Of a stretch of 28,131 bases of DNA, positions 8,100 to 18,000 are shown piece by piece. Within the stretch, counting starts at the first letter, position 1. Each line of letters begins with the position of its first letter. The translations under genes and the position numbers were made by a program. The stretch covers positions 1 through 28,131 of the forward strand of contig DAOUJC010000003.1 of NCBI GenBank assembly GCA_034423135.1, read 5' to 3'. The notes under the pieces were generated by a model. The model made no database searches and was not told where the DNA came from. It was given only the letters and a program-made list of their open reading frames with translations. The DNA comes from JAPPHY01 sp034423135. Its GTDB lineage: Bacteria; Chloroflexota; Dehalococcoidia; Lucifugimonadales; UBA2985.

Positions 8100-9743
8100 C
8101 TAGAGGTCTCTTGGGGATCGCCGGTCATCGGCGCGGGTATGCACGTCCAGCAGCACCGTCTTACCCTGCGCGTTGAGCTCCCGCGCCCGCATGATGGCGG
8201 GCCCAAGCTCCGCCGGCTTGACGACTGTGATGCCCACCGCGCCCATGCCCTCGGCAATCTTGGCGTAGTCCCCGTACATGTGCGACACGCCGTACTGCAG
8301 GCGCGCCGTCGGGAATCCGCCGGGGTAGGTGGCCATGCCGCCGTTGTTGAGCACCAGAGTGGTGATGGCCACGCCCGTCCTGGCTGCGGTCTCGATGTCC
8401 AGGCCGGACATGCCGAACGCGGCGTCGCCCATGAAGTTGATGCAGAACCGGTCCGGGTAGGCCATCTTGACGCCAATCATCAGCGGTATGCCGTAGCCCA
8501 GGTGGGTCGACTTGCCCCAGCCGATGTACGTGTGCGGCGCGGTGGCTGTGAGGAACGGCACCATCATGTCCCGCGGCGATCCGGCGTCATGGGTGACCAC
8601 GCTGTTCTCCAGGTCCAGGTTCTGGTTCAGCTCCCAGATGACCCTGTAGGGGTTGATTGGCTCCTCGTCGTCGGTGAGGACGGGCATCCACGCCTGCAGC
8701 CACTCCTCCTTCACGGAGGCGAGCTGCGCGGGCGCGCTGGTCTCGCCCTTGCGGCCGTCATCTCCGAGCCGAGATTTGACCTCGTCGATCATCGCCCGCA
8801 GCGTGGCCTTGGCGTCGCCCGGCAGTGCGATGTCCACCGGAAAGTCCTTGTTGATGTCCTCGATGCTGCCGACGCTGTGAATGATTGTTTTGCCGGGCGG
8901 GATGGGCTGCCCGTAGCCCGTCCTGGTCATGCTTGAGCCGATGGCGAACAGGGTGTCCGACTCCTGCAGCCACTGCCTCGCTGCGCGCGTGGTGGAGCCG
9001 CTGCCTCCGCCCAGCGCGAGCGGATGGCGCTCGTCGAAGGCGGACTTGCCGGGCATGGTTGTGTATACGGGAATCTCGGTTAGCTCTGCGAACTCCCGCA
9101 GCTCGGCGGTGGCCCCGCCAAGCAGGACTCCCATGCCGGCCCAGATCACGGGGCGAGCGGACTCAAGCAGCGCGCCGACAGCCTCCTTGACGTCGGACGG
9201 TGACGGCGACTGCACGTAGACGCCGGGCGAGTGGTACGGCGGGCTGTCCGCCGGCACCTCCTGGTCGCACACGTCCGCGGGCATCTCGACCACAACCGGG
9301 CCGGGGCGGCCGTTCCGCAGCGCGTGGAAGGCTCTGCGCATGACGGCGCCCACCATGTCCGGCCGGGTGATCACCTCGCAGTGCTTGGAGATTGGCTCGT
9401 AAGTCTTGAATGCGGAGAAGTAGGGGCGGACTGCGGTGCGCTCGAGGCCCGATCCTCGCGGGAGCACCAGTATTGGCACGTTGTCGGCGAAGGCCTGGCT
9501 GATGCCGCCCATTGCGTTCTCAGCGCCGGCCTGGTCCTGCACGGCCACCACGCCGAATCGCTTGCGGTCGTTCATCCTGCTGAACCCGTCGGCGGCCATC
9601 ACAGCCCCGCGCTCGTGGCGGAAGGAGATGGGGCGGATGCCCTCCTTGGCTACGGCTTCGATAAGAGGATTGGACGGGAAGCAGGCCATCCACTCCACGC
9701 CCTCCGACTTCAGGATACTTGCGATGGTCTCCGTGACATTCAT
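8100..9743 (-). CDS. Thiamine-diphosphate-dependent enzyme (acetolactate synthase/2-oxoacid decarboxylase family)
   Basis: A 547-residue ThDP enzyme with the three-domain order of acetolactate synthase, benzoylformate decarboxylase and oxalyl-CoA decarboxylase. The N-terminal pyrimidine-binding domain has the cofactor-activating Glu in SFRHERGAVMAADGFSR (Glu44) and PGPVVVEMPADV. The C-terminal domain has the Mg-ThDP motif beginning GDAAFGMSGLDIETA (about residue 441) and ending in LVLNNGG. Having Glu44 argues against glyoxylate carboligase, where that Glu is missing. The ATG at 9743 is preferred over a GTG three codons upstream because AGGGGG sits 8-9 bases before it. A good promoter lies just upstream, and the FMN 2-hydroxyacid dehydrogenase follows 45 bases downstream. 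Decarboxylation or carboligation of that enzyme's product is the simplest joint role. Confidence 0.85.
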   Translation of the reverse strand: MNVTETIASILKSEGVEWMACFPSNPLIEAVAKEGIRPISFRHERGAVMAADGFSRMNDRKRFGVVAVQDQAGAENAMGGISQAFADNVPILVLPRGSGLERTAVRPYFSAFKTYEPISKHCEVITRPDMVGAVMRRAFHALRNGRPGPVVVEMPADVCDQEVPADSPPYHSPGVYVQSPSPSDVKEAVGALLESARPVIWAGMGVLLGGATAELREFAELTEIPVYTTMPGKSAFDERHPLALGGGSGSTTRAARQWLQESDTLFAIGSSMTRTGYGQPIPPGKTIIHSVGSIEDINKDFPVDIALPGDAKATLRAMIDEVKSRLGDDGRKGETSAPAQLASVKEEWLQAWMPVLTDDEEPINPYRVIWELNQNLDLENSVVTHDAGSPRDMMVPFLTATAPHTYIGWGKSTHLGYGIPLMIGVKMAYPDRFCINFMGDAAFGMSGLDIETAARTGVAITTLVLNNGGMATYPGGFPTARLQYGVSHMYGDYAKIAEGMGAVGITVVKPAELGPAIMRARELNAQGKTVLLDVHTRADDRRSPRDL

Positions 9744-9785
9744 GGTTGTCACCCCCTGTTGAGTTGTTGAGCGGTAGCCGAGTGC

Positions 9786-9814
9786 ATTATACCTGCTTTG
9801 GGCGCTTCTGGCAC
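9786..9814 (-). promoter_or_regulatory. Probable sigma70-type promoter for the ThDP enzyme/FMN dehydrogenase operon
   Basis: On the minus strand GTGCCA (9814-9809) and a perfect TATAAT (9791-9786) are 17 bases apart. The expected start near 9779 leaves a leader of about 36 bases to the ATG at 9743, and the site lies in the gap after the upstream ABC operon. Confidence 0.62.
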
Positions 9815-9827
9815 ATGGCAGGAGTGG

Positions 9828-10568
9828 TCACGGCGCCGACACCGCGGCCGCGTCGTCAAGGCGGCCGTCCACCAGGTTCAGCGTCCTGTCCGCTATCCGC
9901 GCCAGCGTGAGGTCGTGAGTGGCCACGACCACGGTCACCTGCCGATCATGAGCCGTGTCACGCAGGATTTCGATGACGGACATGGCGGTTGCGCTGTCCA
10001 GCTCGCCCGTGGGCTCGTCGGCGAATATCACGGCAGGGCCGGTGACCAGCGCTCTCGCGATCGCCACCCTCTGCTGCTCGCCGCCGGACATCTCGTACGG
10101 CCTGTGGCGCGCCCGCGGGCCTAGTCCGACCGTGTCCAGCGCCTCCGCGGCCCGGCGTCGGCGCTCCCGCCAGCCCACGCCGCCGATGTGCAGCGGAAGC
10201 TCCACGTTCTCCTGCGCCGAGAGCAGCGGCATCAGGCCAAAGGACTGAAACACGAAGCCAATGAGCCTCCTTCGCAGCTCCACCAGCTCCGACTCGCGCA
10301 GGTCCGGCAGGCTCAGGCCGTCCAGCACCACGGTTCCCGCGGTGGGCCTGTCCAGCCCGGCCATGATGTTGAGGAGCGTTGTCTTGCCTGAGCCGGAGCG
10401 TCCGGTCACCGCCAGAAGCTCCTGGCCGTACACGTCCAGGTCCATGCCATCCACCGCAGTGACCGCGGAGTCGCCGGAGCCAAATACCCTGACCAGCCCG
10501 CGCACGGATATGAGCGGCTGTCCGGGCCGCCTCGCCGTTGCGGCTTCCCGCGCTGAGCCGTCTCTCAA
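9828..10568 (-). CDS. ABC transporter ATP-binding protein, LolD/MacB type
   Basis: A 246-residue ATPase subunit. It shows Walker A GRSGSGKTT (residues 56-64), Q-loop VFQSFGLMPLLSAQENVELP, signature MSGGEQQRVAIARAL (about 160), Walker B VIFADEPTGELDS and the H-loop VVVATHD. The SGGEQQR signature with DEPTGELDS is typical of the MacB/LolD/FtsE group, which drives FtsX-like permeases in mechanotransmission or lipoprotein/drug export rather than import. The TTG start (10568) overlaps the TGA stop of the preceding ATPase gene by two bases, indicating coupled translation. It is the last of four genes with two giant permeases, so the two ATPases probably form a heterodimer. An N-terminal stretch of about 17 residues (Ala/Arg-rich) is not part of the fold. 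Confidence 0.9.
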   Translation of the reverse strand: MRDGSAREAATARRPGQPLISVRGLVRVFGSGDSAVTAVDGMDLDVYGQELLAVTGRSGSGKTTLLNIMAGLDRPTAGTVVLDGLSLPDLRESELVELRRRLIGFVFQSFGLMPLLSAQENVELPLHIGGVGWRERRRRAAEALDTVGLGPRARHRPYEMSGGEQQRVAIARALVTGPAVIFADEPTGELDSATAMSVIEILRDTAHDRQVTVVVATHDLTLARIADRTLNLVDGRLDDAAAVSAP

Positions 10569-11578
10569 GGCGCAGGCTCGCTCGACCGGCCGTCAGTCTC
10601 GGGAGGTTCCGGTCTCGGGCGGCTGTCACGCCTGCTGCCCGGCGACGCGGGCCTGATGTTCACCTGCTGACCGGCTATGTCCGCACTGGCGAGTCCGTGC
10701 ATGCGCAGCCTGTCCACGTACTCCTGTGGAAGCTGAAGGCGGCCCACACGGTCAACCACCAGGTACTCCTCGGTGGCCGCGGCATCCGCCCCGTCCGCGC
10801 CCGCATCCAGTCGGCTCTCCGAGCTGATGCGGCCGTCCCTGATGTGCAGCACGCGATCCATGTGCTCCGCTACGCCCGGATAGTGGGTCACAACCACGAC
10901 CGTCACGCCGTATATACGATTTACGTCCTTGAGCAGTTGGAAGACTTGGATGGCCGTCTGCGTGTCCAGCTCGCCCGTCGGCTCATCTGCGAGGAGGAGC
11001 GGAGGGTTGTTGGCCATGCCCACGGCTATCGCCAGTCGCTGCTGCTCGCCGCCGGAGAGCTGGTGTATGGCTCGATCCGCCTTCTCTTCGATGCCGAGCA
11101 GGGCCAGCAGCTCCAGGCTTCGCTTCCTCCGAACCACCGAGCCGATGCCCGCGATGGCCTGGGGCAGCTCTATATTGTCCTTGGCCGAGAGATAGGGCAC
11201 GAGGTTCCGGGCCGTCGCCTGCCACACGAATCCGACTTCCAGACGGCGGTACTGCACAAGCTCCTGGTCGGATATGTTCAACAGGTCGCGGGCGCCCACT
11301 CGAACCTGGCCCGCGGACGGCCTGTCCAGCCCGGAGAGTATGTTCAGCAGCGTGCTCTTGCCGCTCCCGCTAGCCCCAACGATGGCCACCATCTCCGCCG
11401 GTTGAACGTCCATGTCCAGGCCGCGCAGGGCAACCACCTCCAGCTCCGCCTTCTTGAAGATCTTGAACAGGTCACGGCACTCGATGTATGGCTCAGCCTG
11501 GGCCATAGCCCCGGCCGCTGCGGCGGTTCTGGCCGCGCCCTGGCTCCTCTCTTCGGGTCGTCTCCACTGGTCTTGCAT
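10565..11578 (-). CDS. ABC transporter ATP-binding protein with AbrB-like C-terminal extension
   Basis: A 337-residue MacB/LolD-type ATPase. Walker A is GASGSGKST (68-76), the signature LSGGEQQRLAIAVGMA, Walker B LLLADEPTGELDT and the H-loop VVVVTHYPG. The domain ends near residue 250 and about 85 more residues follow. Within these, YLVVDRVGRLQLPQEYVDRL (about 270-290) and a late VNIRPA resemble the SpoVT/AbrB swapped-hairpin pattern (VD-x-x-GR-x-x-LP), followed by a charged Pro/Arg tail. The frame stays open far upstream into the permease gene, but the ATG at 11578 is chosen: GGAG lies about 8 bases before it and the upstream codons are permease sequence in another frame. The stop overlaps the next ATPase gene. 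It probably pairs with that ATPase under the two permeases. Confidence 0.88.
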   Translation of the reverse strand: MQDQWRRPEERSQGAARTAAAAGAMAQAEPYIECRDLFKIFKKAELEVVALRGLDMDVQPAEMVAIVGASGSGKSTLLNILSGLDRPSAGQVRVGARDLLNISDQELVQYRRLEVGFVWQATARNLVPYLSAKDNIELPQAIAGIGSVVRRKRSLELLALLGIEEKADRAIHQLSGGEQQRLAIAVGMANNPPLLLADEPTGELDTQTAIQVFQLLKDVNRIYGVTVVVVTHYPGVAEHMDRVLHIRDGRISSESRLDAGADGADAAATEEYLVVDRVGRLQLPQEYVDRLRMHGLASADIAGQQVNIRPASPGSRRDSRPRPEPPETDGRSSEPAP

Positions 11579-11622
11579 CGAGTGCTCCTTCCGCAACTCT
11601 ATACTCCATCGCGTGGCCGCGG

Positions 11623-14600
11623 TCAAGCCTCGCCTATCCGCAGGACTCGCTGCACCTCTAGTCGCGAGGTCACGAATGCCAGCCACGCCACCGTTGCAGC
11701 GGCCACGACAGCCAGCACGGCGTAGGTGCCAAGCAGCACGACCCAGTTGATGCGCACCACCATGGGCGGCGTAACCCTCACGCCCTCCTCCGCAATCTCC
11801 AGGATGGGAAGCACGCTGGCCGTTATCTGCTGTCCGGCCCACGTGCCAAGTGCGATGCCGCACACCGCCACAAGGAGAAGGTTGAACCAGACCACGCCGT
11901 TCAGCTGCAACCTGGAGAACCCCAGTGTTCTGAGCAGCGCGAACTCCGGGCTGCGCTCCCGTACGTCCGTGAAGGAGTAGAGCATCACGCCTGAGGCGCT
12001 TGCCAGCGCGAGCGCAAGGAACATGAGTATCAGCAGGCCGCCCCAGCCTGCGCTCACCAGGGGCTGATCCACGCGCTGCTCCTCCAGGTTGGCGGCGACG
12101 TAGACGTTGCCCGTCTCTATACCAAAGCCCTTGAAGTCGCCCACGACGGTTTCGGCGTTCGCCTCAACCGGGTCTAGGGTCGTCCACATCTCGTTACTGC
12201 CGCCGATGAGGCCCTGCCCGTGGAGGTTGGTGTAGTGGTTGAACGTGCGCAGGTCAGCGACCACGAACGGCCCCTCCCTGGGGTCCAGGGTCGGGAAGTA
12301 GTCGGCGACGGCCACTGCCCGCACCGGAACTGTGGCGTCGATTGTGCCGATGGCGAACGGGTCGCCAAGCTCCACACCGGCGAGATCAAGCACCTCCCGG
12401 CTGACCACTGCGGGCATGGGAGTCTCCGGCTTGCCCACGCGCAGGGTTGGCAGTCCCAGGCCGCCGGGAATCCAGCTCATGGCGGCCGACCCGTCCGTGC
12501 CGGGCTGGGCAACCGCGGCGCTTGACTCCAGGGCGTATAAGCCGGGCACGTCGTAGTCCTCCACAACGTGCCAGCTTTGCAGGAAGGCGCGGTAGTCCCC
12601 CAGCGGCTCCTCGCCGAACAGCTCCGACCCCACTGACAGGTCGCCAAGGAATATCGCCCCCGGGTGCTGTATGGTTGACCTGGTGGTCAGGCGGAGGGAT
12701 AGGAGCGTAAACGGTGGGACTGCGCCAACCGAGTCCAGCCAGCCGTTGCTGTCCACCCTCAGGAGGCGGCGGAACCGCCGTGGAGCGGGCGGGAAGAGGT
12801 CTGCGTCCACACGCACCCAACCCTGCGAGTCCAGCTCCCAGTCTTCGAAGTCCATCGAGCCGAACGGGATGTCGAAGTAGTAGCCTGAGTTGTCGCGTAC
12901 GCGCCCTACCAGTACGGCGCTTGGGTCCGTGGTACCAGGGTTCACCCACAAAGCCAGCGAGGTGGACTGCGGGGGCAGCAGGATTCCGTCGCTCAGGATT
13001 GAGACGGCGGGATCGACGCTGATTGCCTCCGTCAGCGACTGCACCGTAGCGCCTCCGGCAAAGTCGTCCCGGTACCAGGCTACGTCAGCGAAGCTGTCGG
13101 TGTCTACCGCTATTATCGACAGGTGAGCCTGGTCGAATGCGCCGGCGGCCAGCGTGCCGTTGGTGCGCAACACCTCCGAGATTGTGTCAACGCCATCCAC
13201 GCGCTGCACCAGGTTGGACATGCCAAGCATGGATACCGGCGCCCTGCCGACGCCGTGCTCGATGCGGAGGTTAGCGCCGGAGTCGTAGAGCGCGCGGTCG
13301 CGCTGGCTGCGTTCGATGGTCGAGCTGAAGGTGCTGCCCATGACGCCCAGCGCAGTGGTGAGCATCAGGAGCACCACCAACGAGCCGGGCATGATGGGGT
13401 CGCGGGATACGCGCCGGAGGCCCTGCACCAGCCACACTGGCCCCACCGTCTCCGCGGCCCGCGCCACCAGCGAGACGCCAATGGGAAACAGCCGCATGAC
13501 CAGCAGTCCCAGCGCCAGCAGTCCCAGCAGAGGGCCAAGCAGCAGTGAGACGTCCACCTCAAGCTCGCCGGTGCCCAGGGAGCGCACCAAGAACGATCCC
13601 CTGGCCTGAATCTGCCACCATATGAGACCGATGAGCACGAGGGCCAGCACGTCCAGGTAGCTGCGATGAATGAAGGGCGCTCTCGGAGGTCTCGCGCCGG
13701 TCTGGCGGAACTCCACCATGCCCTGGCGAGACGCCATCACCGTGGCGATGGTGAGCACTGCGGCCGCCAGCACGGCCCCTGCCGTGCCTAGAATGAAGGC
13801 CTGCGAGGGCAGCGAAACGGGAATTGAGCCGCTCCCCAGATTGGCCTCCACGAACACCCTGCCCAGCGCGCGGGAAATGGCGAGAGCCAGCACAGGGCCA
13901 AGCACGATCGCAGGCACGGCAAGTATCGCTCCCTCCACCAGCGCGAACAGGCCCAGCTGCGGCGTAGTGACGCCCCTGCTCTTCAGGATCACCGTTTCCC
14001 GCGCCCTCGACTTGACCACCAGCCCCGATATCAGGGCCAGGTAGTAGACGAGGATGCCGGTGGTCAGCGAGACCATGAGGTACAGGGGAATCCGCGAGAG
14101 GAGCACTTGCTCCTGGAACGCGGCCAGCGCGTCGTCGAGCTCTATGGAGCTGGAGGCGTTCTCCAGCCTGCGCGGCAGTCGCTCCTTCACCTTGGCAATC
14201 GTGCTGCGAATCTGCTCAACCTTCCCGGCCCTCACGGTGTGTCGGTCGACGTAGTAGAACCAGCGCACGTCCGCATAGGAGTTGGGGTAGTTGTGGGCCA
14301 CGTGCTCCAGGATGGCGGTTTCCGTGGTGAAGAGAGGCACTATCGGCACGCCGTCCTCAATGTGGCTGAACGTGCGCTGCACGCCGTACCAGAACTCGTC
14401 GTCGGGGTCGGTACGGCTGAACAGCCCAACCACCCTCACTCGGATTGAGTCTTCGAGTGAGCCGTCCACTGCCAGGAACGCCTCGATCTCGTCGCCCGGG
14501 GACAGCTCCAGAATCTCGCCGCCCGTCACGTCCAGCGCCACCTCCAGAGGGCCGCCGGGGTCTACAGGTCTGCCGTCCGCGTAGGGCCACGAGCCCGCCA

Positions 14601-15051
14601 CTACCTCCGCGCGATCCGGGAACAGGCCGGTCATGTAGCTGACCTTGCCGCGGGGGCGCACGTTGTCGTTCAGCTCCAGCTCCGGCTTGCCGGCGAAGTA
14701 GAATGAGATGGTCTGGAACAGGTGCGACTCGTCCTGAACGTAGTCCGAGAATGGCTCGCCGACCTCCCTTGCGACAACCTCCAGACCTCGCTCGTAGAAG
14801 GTGTTCTGCCGGGCGACAGCCGACGGCTCCGCCAGTGCGCCGTATATGCGCGCCGTGACGTGCAGCTCTCTCTGGGGCAGCCGGTCGAGCGTGCGGCGGA
14901 GCGCAGCCTCCTCTATCAGGTTGGAGAAGATTACGCCGCTGGCCATCAGAGAAACCGCCAACAGCATGCCCAGGAACAGCACGGCCTCCAGCCTCCAGCC
15001 GGTGGCTATCCTGCGGAGCGCTATCAGGTATGCAAGTCGCAGAAGTGACAT
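11623..15051 (-). CDS. Large FtsX/MacB-like ABC transporter permease 2
   Basis: A 1,142-residue membrane protein with the layout of double FtsX-domain exporters. One N-terminal membrane helix (about 22-45) is followed by a long external domain, then an FtsX-type bundle at about 325-455 (RIPLYLMVSLTTGILVYYLA onward), a central group of helices (IWWQIQARGSF..., LLGPLLGLLALGLLVMRLFP, VVLLMLTTALGVMGSTFSST), a second external domain of roughly 450 residues, and a C-terminal FtsX bundle (ILMFLALALASASGVMLYSF; FALLRTLGFSRLQL). The second loop includes a beta-rich stretch at about 700-805 with alternating WVRVDADL / LLSLRL / GAIFLGDLSV strands, reminiscent of carbohydrate-binding beta-sandwiches. The ATG at 15051 has only a weak RBS and lies 15 bases after permease 1, so translation is probably coupled. 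Transported substrate unknown; a cell-envelope lipid or polymer is plausible. Confidence 0.85.
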   Translation of the reverse strand: MSLLRLAYLIALRRIATGWRLEAVLFLGMLLAVSLMASGVIFSNLIEEAALRRTLDRLPQRELHVTARIYGALAEPSAVARQNTFYERGLEVVAREVGEPFSDYVQDESHLFQTISFYFAGKPELELNDNVRPRGKVSYMTGLFPDRAEVVAGSWPYADGRPVDPGGPLEVALDVTGGEILELSPGDEIEAFLAVDGSLEDSIRVRVVGLFSRTDPDDEFWYGVQRTFSHIEDGVPIVPLFTTETAILEHVAHNYPNSYADVRWFYYVDRHTVRAGKVEQIRSTIAKVKERLPRRLENASSSIELDDALAAFQEQVLLSRIPLYLMVSLTTGILVYYLALISGLVVKSRARETVILKSRGVTTPQLGLFALVEGAILAVPAIVLGPVLALAISRALGRVFVEANLGSGSIPVSLPSQAFILGTAGAVLAAAVLTIATVMASRQGMVEFRQTGARPPRAPFIHRSYLDVLALVLIGLIWWQIQARGSFLVRSLGTGELEVDVSLLLGPLLGLLALGLLVMRLFPIGVSLVARAAETVGPVWLVQGLRRVSRDPIMPGSLVVLLMLTTALGVMGSTFSSTIERSQRDRALYDSGANLRIEHGVGRAPVSMLGMSNLVQRVDGVDTISEVLRTNGTLAAGAFDQAHLSIIAVDTDSFADVAWYRDDFAGGATVQSLTEAISVDPAVSILSDGILLPPQSTSLALWVNPGTTDPSAVLVGRVRDNSGYYFDIPFGSMDFEDWELDSQGWVRVDADLFPPAPRRFRRLLRVDSNGWLDSVGAVPPFTLLSLRLTTRSTIQHPGAIFLGDLSVGSELFGEEPLGDYRAFLQSWHVVEDYDVPGLYALESSAAVAQPGTDGSAAMSWIPGGLGLPTLRVGKPETPMPAVVSREVLDLAGVELGDPFAIGTIDATVPVRAVAVADYFPTLDPREGPFVVADLRTFNHYTNLHGQGLIGGSNEMWTTLDPVEANAETVVGDFKGFGIETGNVYVAANLEEQRVDQPLVSAGWGGLLILMFLALALASASGVMLYSFTDVRERSPEFALLRTLGFSRLQLNGVVWFNLLLVAVCGIALGTWAGQQITASVLPILEIAEEGVRVTPPMVVRINWVVLLGTYAVLAVVAAATVAWLAFVTSRLEVQRVLRIGEA

Positions 15052-15066
15052 GGTTGCAGGTTCTCG

Positions 15067-18000
15067 CTACGCTCCCGTTCTCAGCACGTCTGGCGCCTTC
15101 AGGCGTCGCAGGGAGGCCAACGTGGCCAGGATGGCCGTCGCAAGCGCCGCAGCAAGGCAGGCGAACACCAGCCCGAACAGTCCGCCGCTGGTTATGACTT
15201 CCATCGGAGGTACGACCGGACTTCCGTCCGAGGTCACGCCCAGGAATCCCAGGACCCAGCGACCGAGCCACAGACCCAACACGCTCCCAATCGCCGCCCC
15301 GACTCCCAATACAATCGCGCGCTCGAACACCTGCGAGAGCAGCACCTCCAGGCGCGTGAGGCCCAGGGCCTCGCTCAGCGTCAGGTCGATGCGGCCGGCC
15401 TGAATCGACACCACGGAGTGCGCGCCCAGCGCAACCGCCGCTGCTATGGTGAGCGCCGACAGGCTCAGTATGGTGAGGCCGTCCCAGCCGCCGCCCGCCA
15501 GGGGATTGCGCCGCGCCAGCTCCACCGCGGCGTCCCTGTCCGCCACGGAGGAGACGCCCTCCACGCGACTCACCGCCAGCACGGCGCTGCTGCGAGCCGG
15601 TGAGTCGGTGAGCGCGACCCACGCCTCCTTCGGCGGCGCAGCAGGCTTTGAGCCGGGCATCCGGGCCACAAAGCTCTCGTAGTCGGCTATGTTCACCAGC
15701 AGGAACGGCGTCCTGGGCGCCTGGATGGTTGGGAACCGGTCGATTACGTCCACCACCTCAACGGGGATGAACAATCCGTCGCCCTGCACGCGGGGTCGCT
15801 CGCCGACCTCGAACGTGGGGCCTCCGACGGCAGGTATGGGAATCGGGCCGGCGGGCACCAGAGTGCCGCGTGCAGACGGCCCTATGGAGTCCCGCCAGCT
15901 GAACGTCAGGCCCATCCCTCCGGTGCGGGCGGCGCCCCGGCTCCGCTGCACCCTGTCGTGGTTCGAATCGGGGTTCGGCAGTACAACCCACAAGTCCTGA
16001 CCTGGGGCCTGCTCAAAGCTCTCGATCACGACGCCCTCAGGCGGGATTGTCGGCCCGCGGGCTGTCACGTCGTCCAGACTGACGCTGCCGGGCTGAACGC
16101 CGCCCAGCGAGCCGCTGAGGTTTCGTGTGTTGTAGATCGAGACCAGGCTGAACGGCGGCGTGGCACGCTCCACCGGAAGCGTACCCTCTAGGAACGTCCA
16201 CTCGTCGGACGCGCCGCCGTCCGGCAGCTCGCCAAGGGGCATGTCGTAGTGCCTGCCGGCCCGGTCTACCAAGCGCATGCCGGCGTGCTGCGGACGTCCT
16301 ACCTGCGAGGGGTCCTGCTGGTCCACGCGCACCCATACGCCAAGCGTCTCCGCGCGTTCTGGAAGCGCCACGCCGGGCGCGCCCTCGTCCTGTCCGACCA
16401 GCTGCGCGGCTCCCGCTGCGAGGCCGGTGTCGTCACCTCCGGCCCTGTGCCAGGCGGCGTGCGGTAAGGTCTGCGGGTCCACGCGCACCAGCGCGCCGGT
16501 CTCGCGTGACACAGGGGTGACCGCGGTCACGCCGGGCAGGGCCGCGATCTCGCCCAGCACCTCGTCGTCGAGTGCGGCGCCCCTGATCACCAGGTCGCCG
16601 CCCACGCGGAAGCCGGCCTGCTCTTCCTGGCTCCGCACAAGCGTAGACTGGAAGGAAGCGCCGAACACCCCAAGCGCGGTGACCATCATGACGATGATGA
16701 CCAGCGAGCTGTGTGGCAGAGGGTCGCGGGCCATCCTGGTCAGCGTTAGCGCGATCCACGCAGGCGCTACGAGACTGCTTGCCCACGCCATCCCTCGCAT
16801 GAGCCACGGCAGCAGCCGCGGAATCAGGAAGGCGACGGCCAGCAGTGCCAGCACCGGCCCCAGCAGCATGCTCAGGTCGACCTGCTCCAGCGCGCCGCCG
16901 GCCAGCTCTCGCTGCACGAAACCCCCGCGCTGCTCCACCTGCCACCAGATCAGCGCCACCACGGCAACCACCAGCACGTCTACGTAGTACCTGTGTAGCA
17001 GTGGCACGGTTGCGGGTCGGGAGCGTACTCTCAGGAACTCCACAATGCCCAGCCGGGCAAGTCCCACGCCGGACACCGCCAACACTCCCAGGCTCAGCAG
17101 TCCGCCTATCGCTCCCATCAGGAATGCTTCAGGCGACAGCTGCACGGGAACCGGCCCGCCTCCTCCAGCAGGGTCGATCGTCCGCACCAGCACGAGCTTC
17201 ACGATGGCCAGCGCGATCAGAGGCCCGACCACCATCGACGCCAGCACCACTATGCCCTCGCCCAGCGCGAACAGGCCGCTCACCTGCGCCATGCTTGCTC
17301 CCCGGCTCCTCAGCACGTTGGCCGTGTCGCTCTGCGTGCGCGCCAGCAGCCCAAGCACAAGCACCAGGAAGTACAGCACGACCGCGACCACCAGCGACAG
17401 GAACAGGAACAGGGGCACGCGGGCCAGCGTGAGCTCCTCGCGGTAGTCCTCTATGGTCTGCCCCAGCGCGGTGAGCACCAGCGAGCGCGGGTACAGGAGG
17501 TTGAGCTGTTTCTCCAGGTCGACGGCGGCGTCCCGTGTTGGGCCTGCGGCGTCCGCCGTTAGCTCGCCGGTGTCCAGGTACAGGAACCACCAGTAGTCGC
17601 CCAGCAGCGAGGAGTACCGCGCTCCCAGTGCGTTGAAGTAGTGATCCTCGGACATGTACAGGGGGGCGACCGTCCACGGGTCTCTGTCCTGCGTGGTGAA
17701 GTAGTACGTGTCCCACGTCATCCAGAACTCCTCGGCGGGGTCGACCGGCTCCACTATGCCGACGATGGTGTACCTCACTCGCTCGGTTGGGTCCGCGATG
17801 AAGGGCACCAGGTACACCTCCTGGCCCACCTCGAACGCCATGTTGACCGCGGTCTCCTTGCCGACCACGGTCTCGAGGTGGATGCCGGACTCGTGAACGA
17901 CGGGCGCAGCCTCCGGCCAGCGGCCTTCCACAAGCCTGGTGTGCTCACGGAACCCGGTGAGGAAGAAGGGCTGGCCTGCGCGTCCGCCAATGCGCGGGGG

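Noticed and set aside
7806..8936. 376-residue plus-strand frame across the FMN dehydrogenase/ThDP enzyme junction
   Set aside because: It crosses two well-supported genes and shows no motif; shadow frame.
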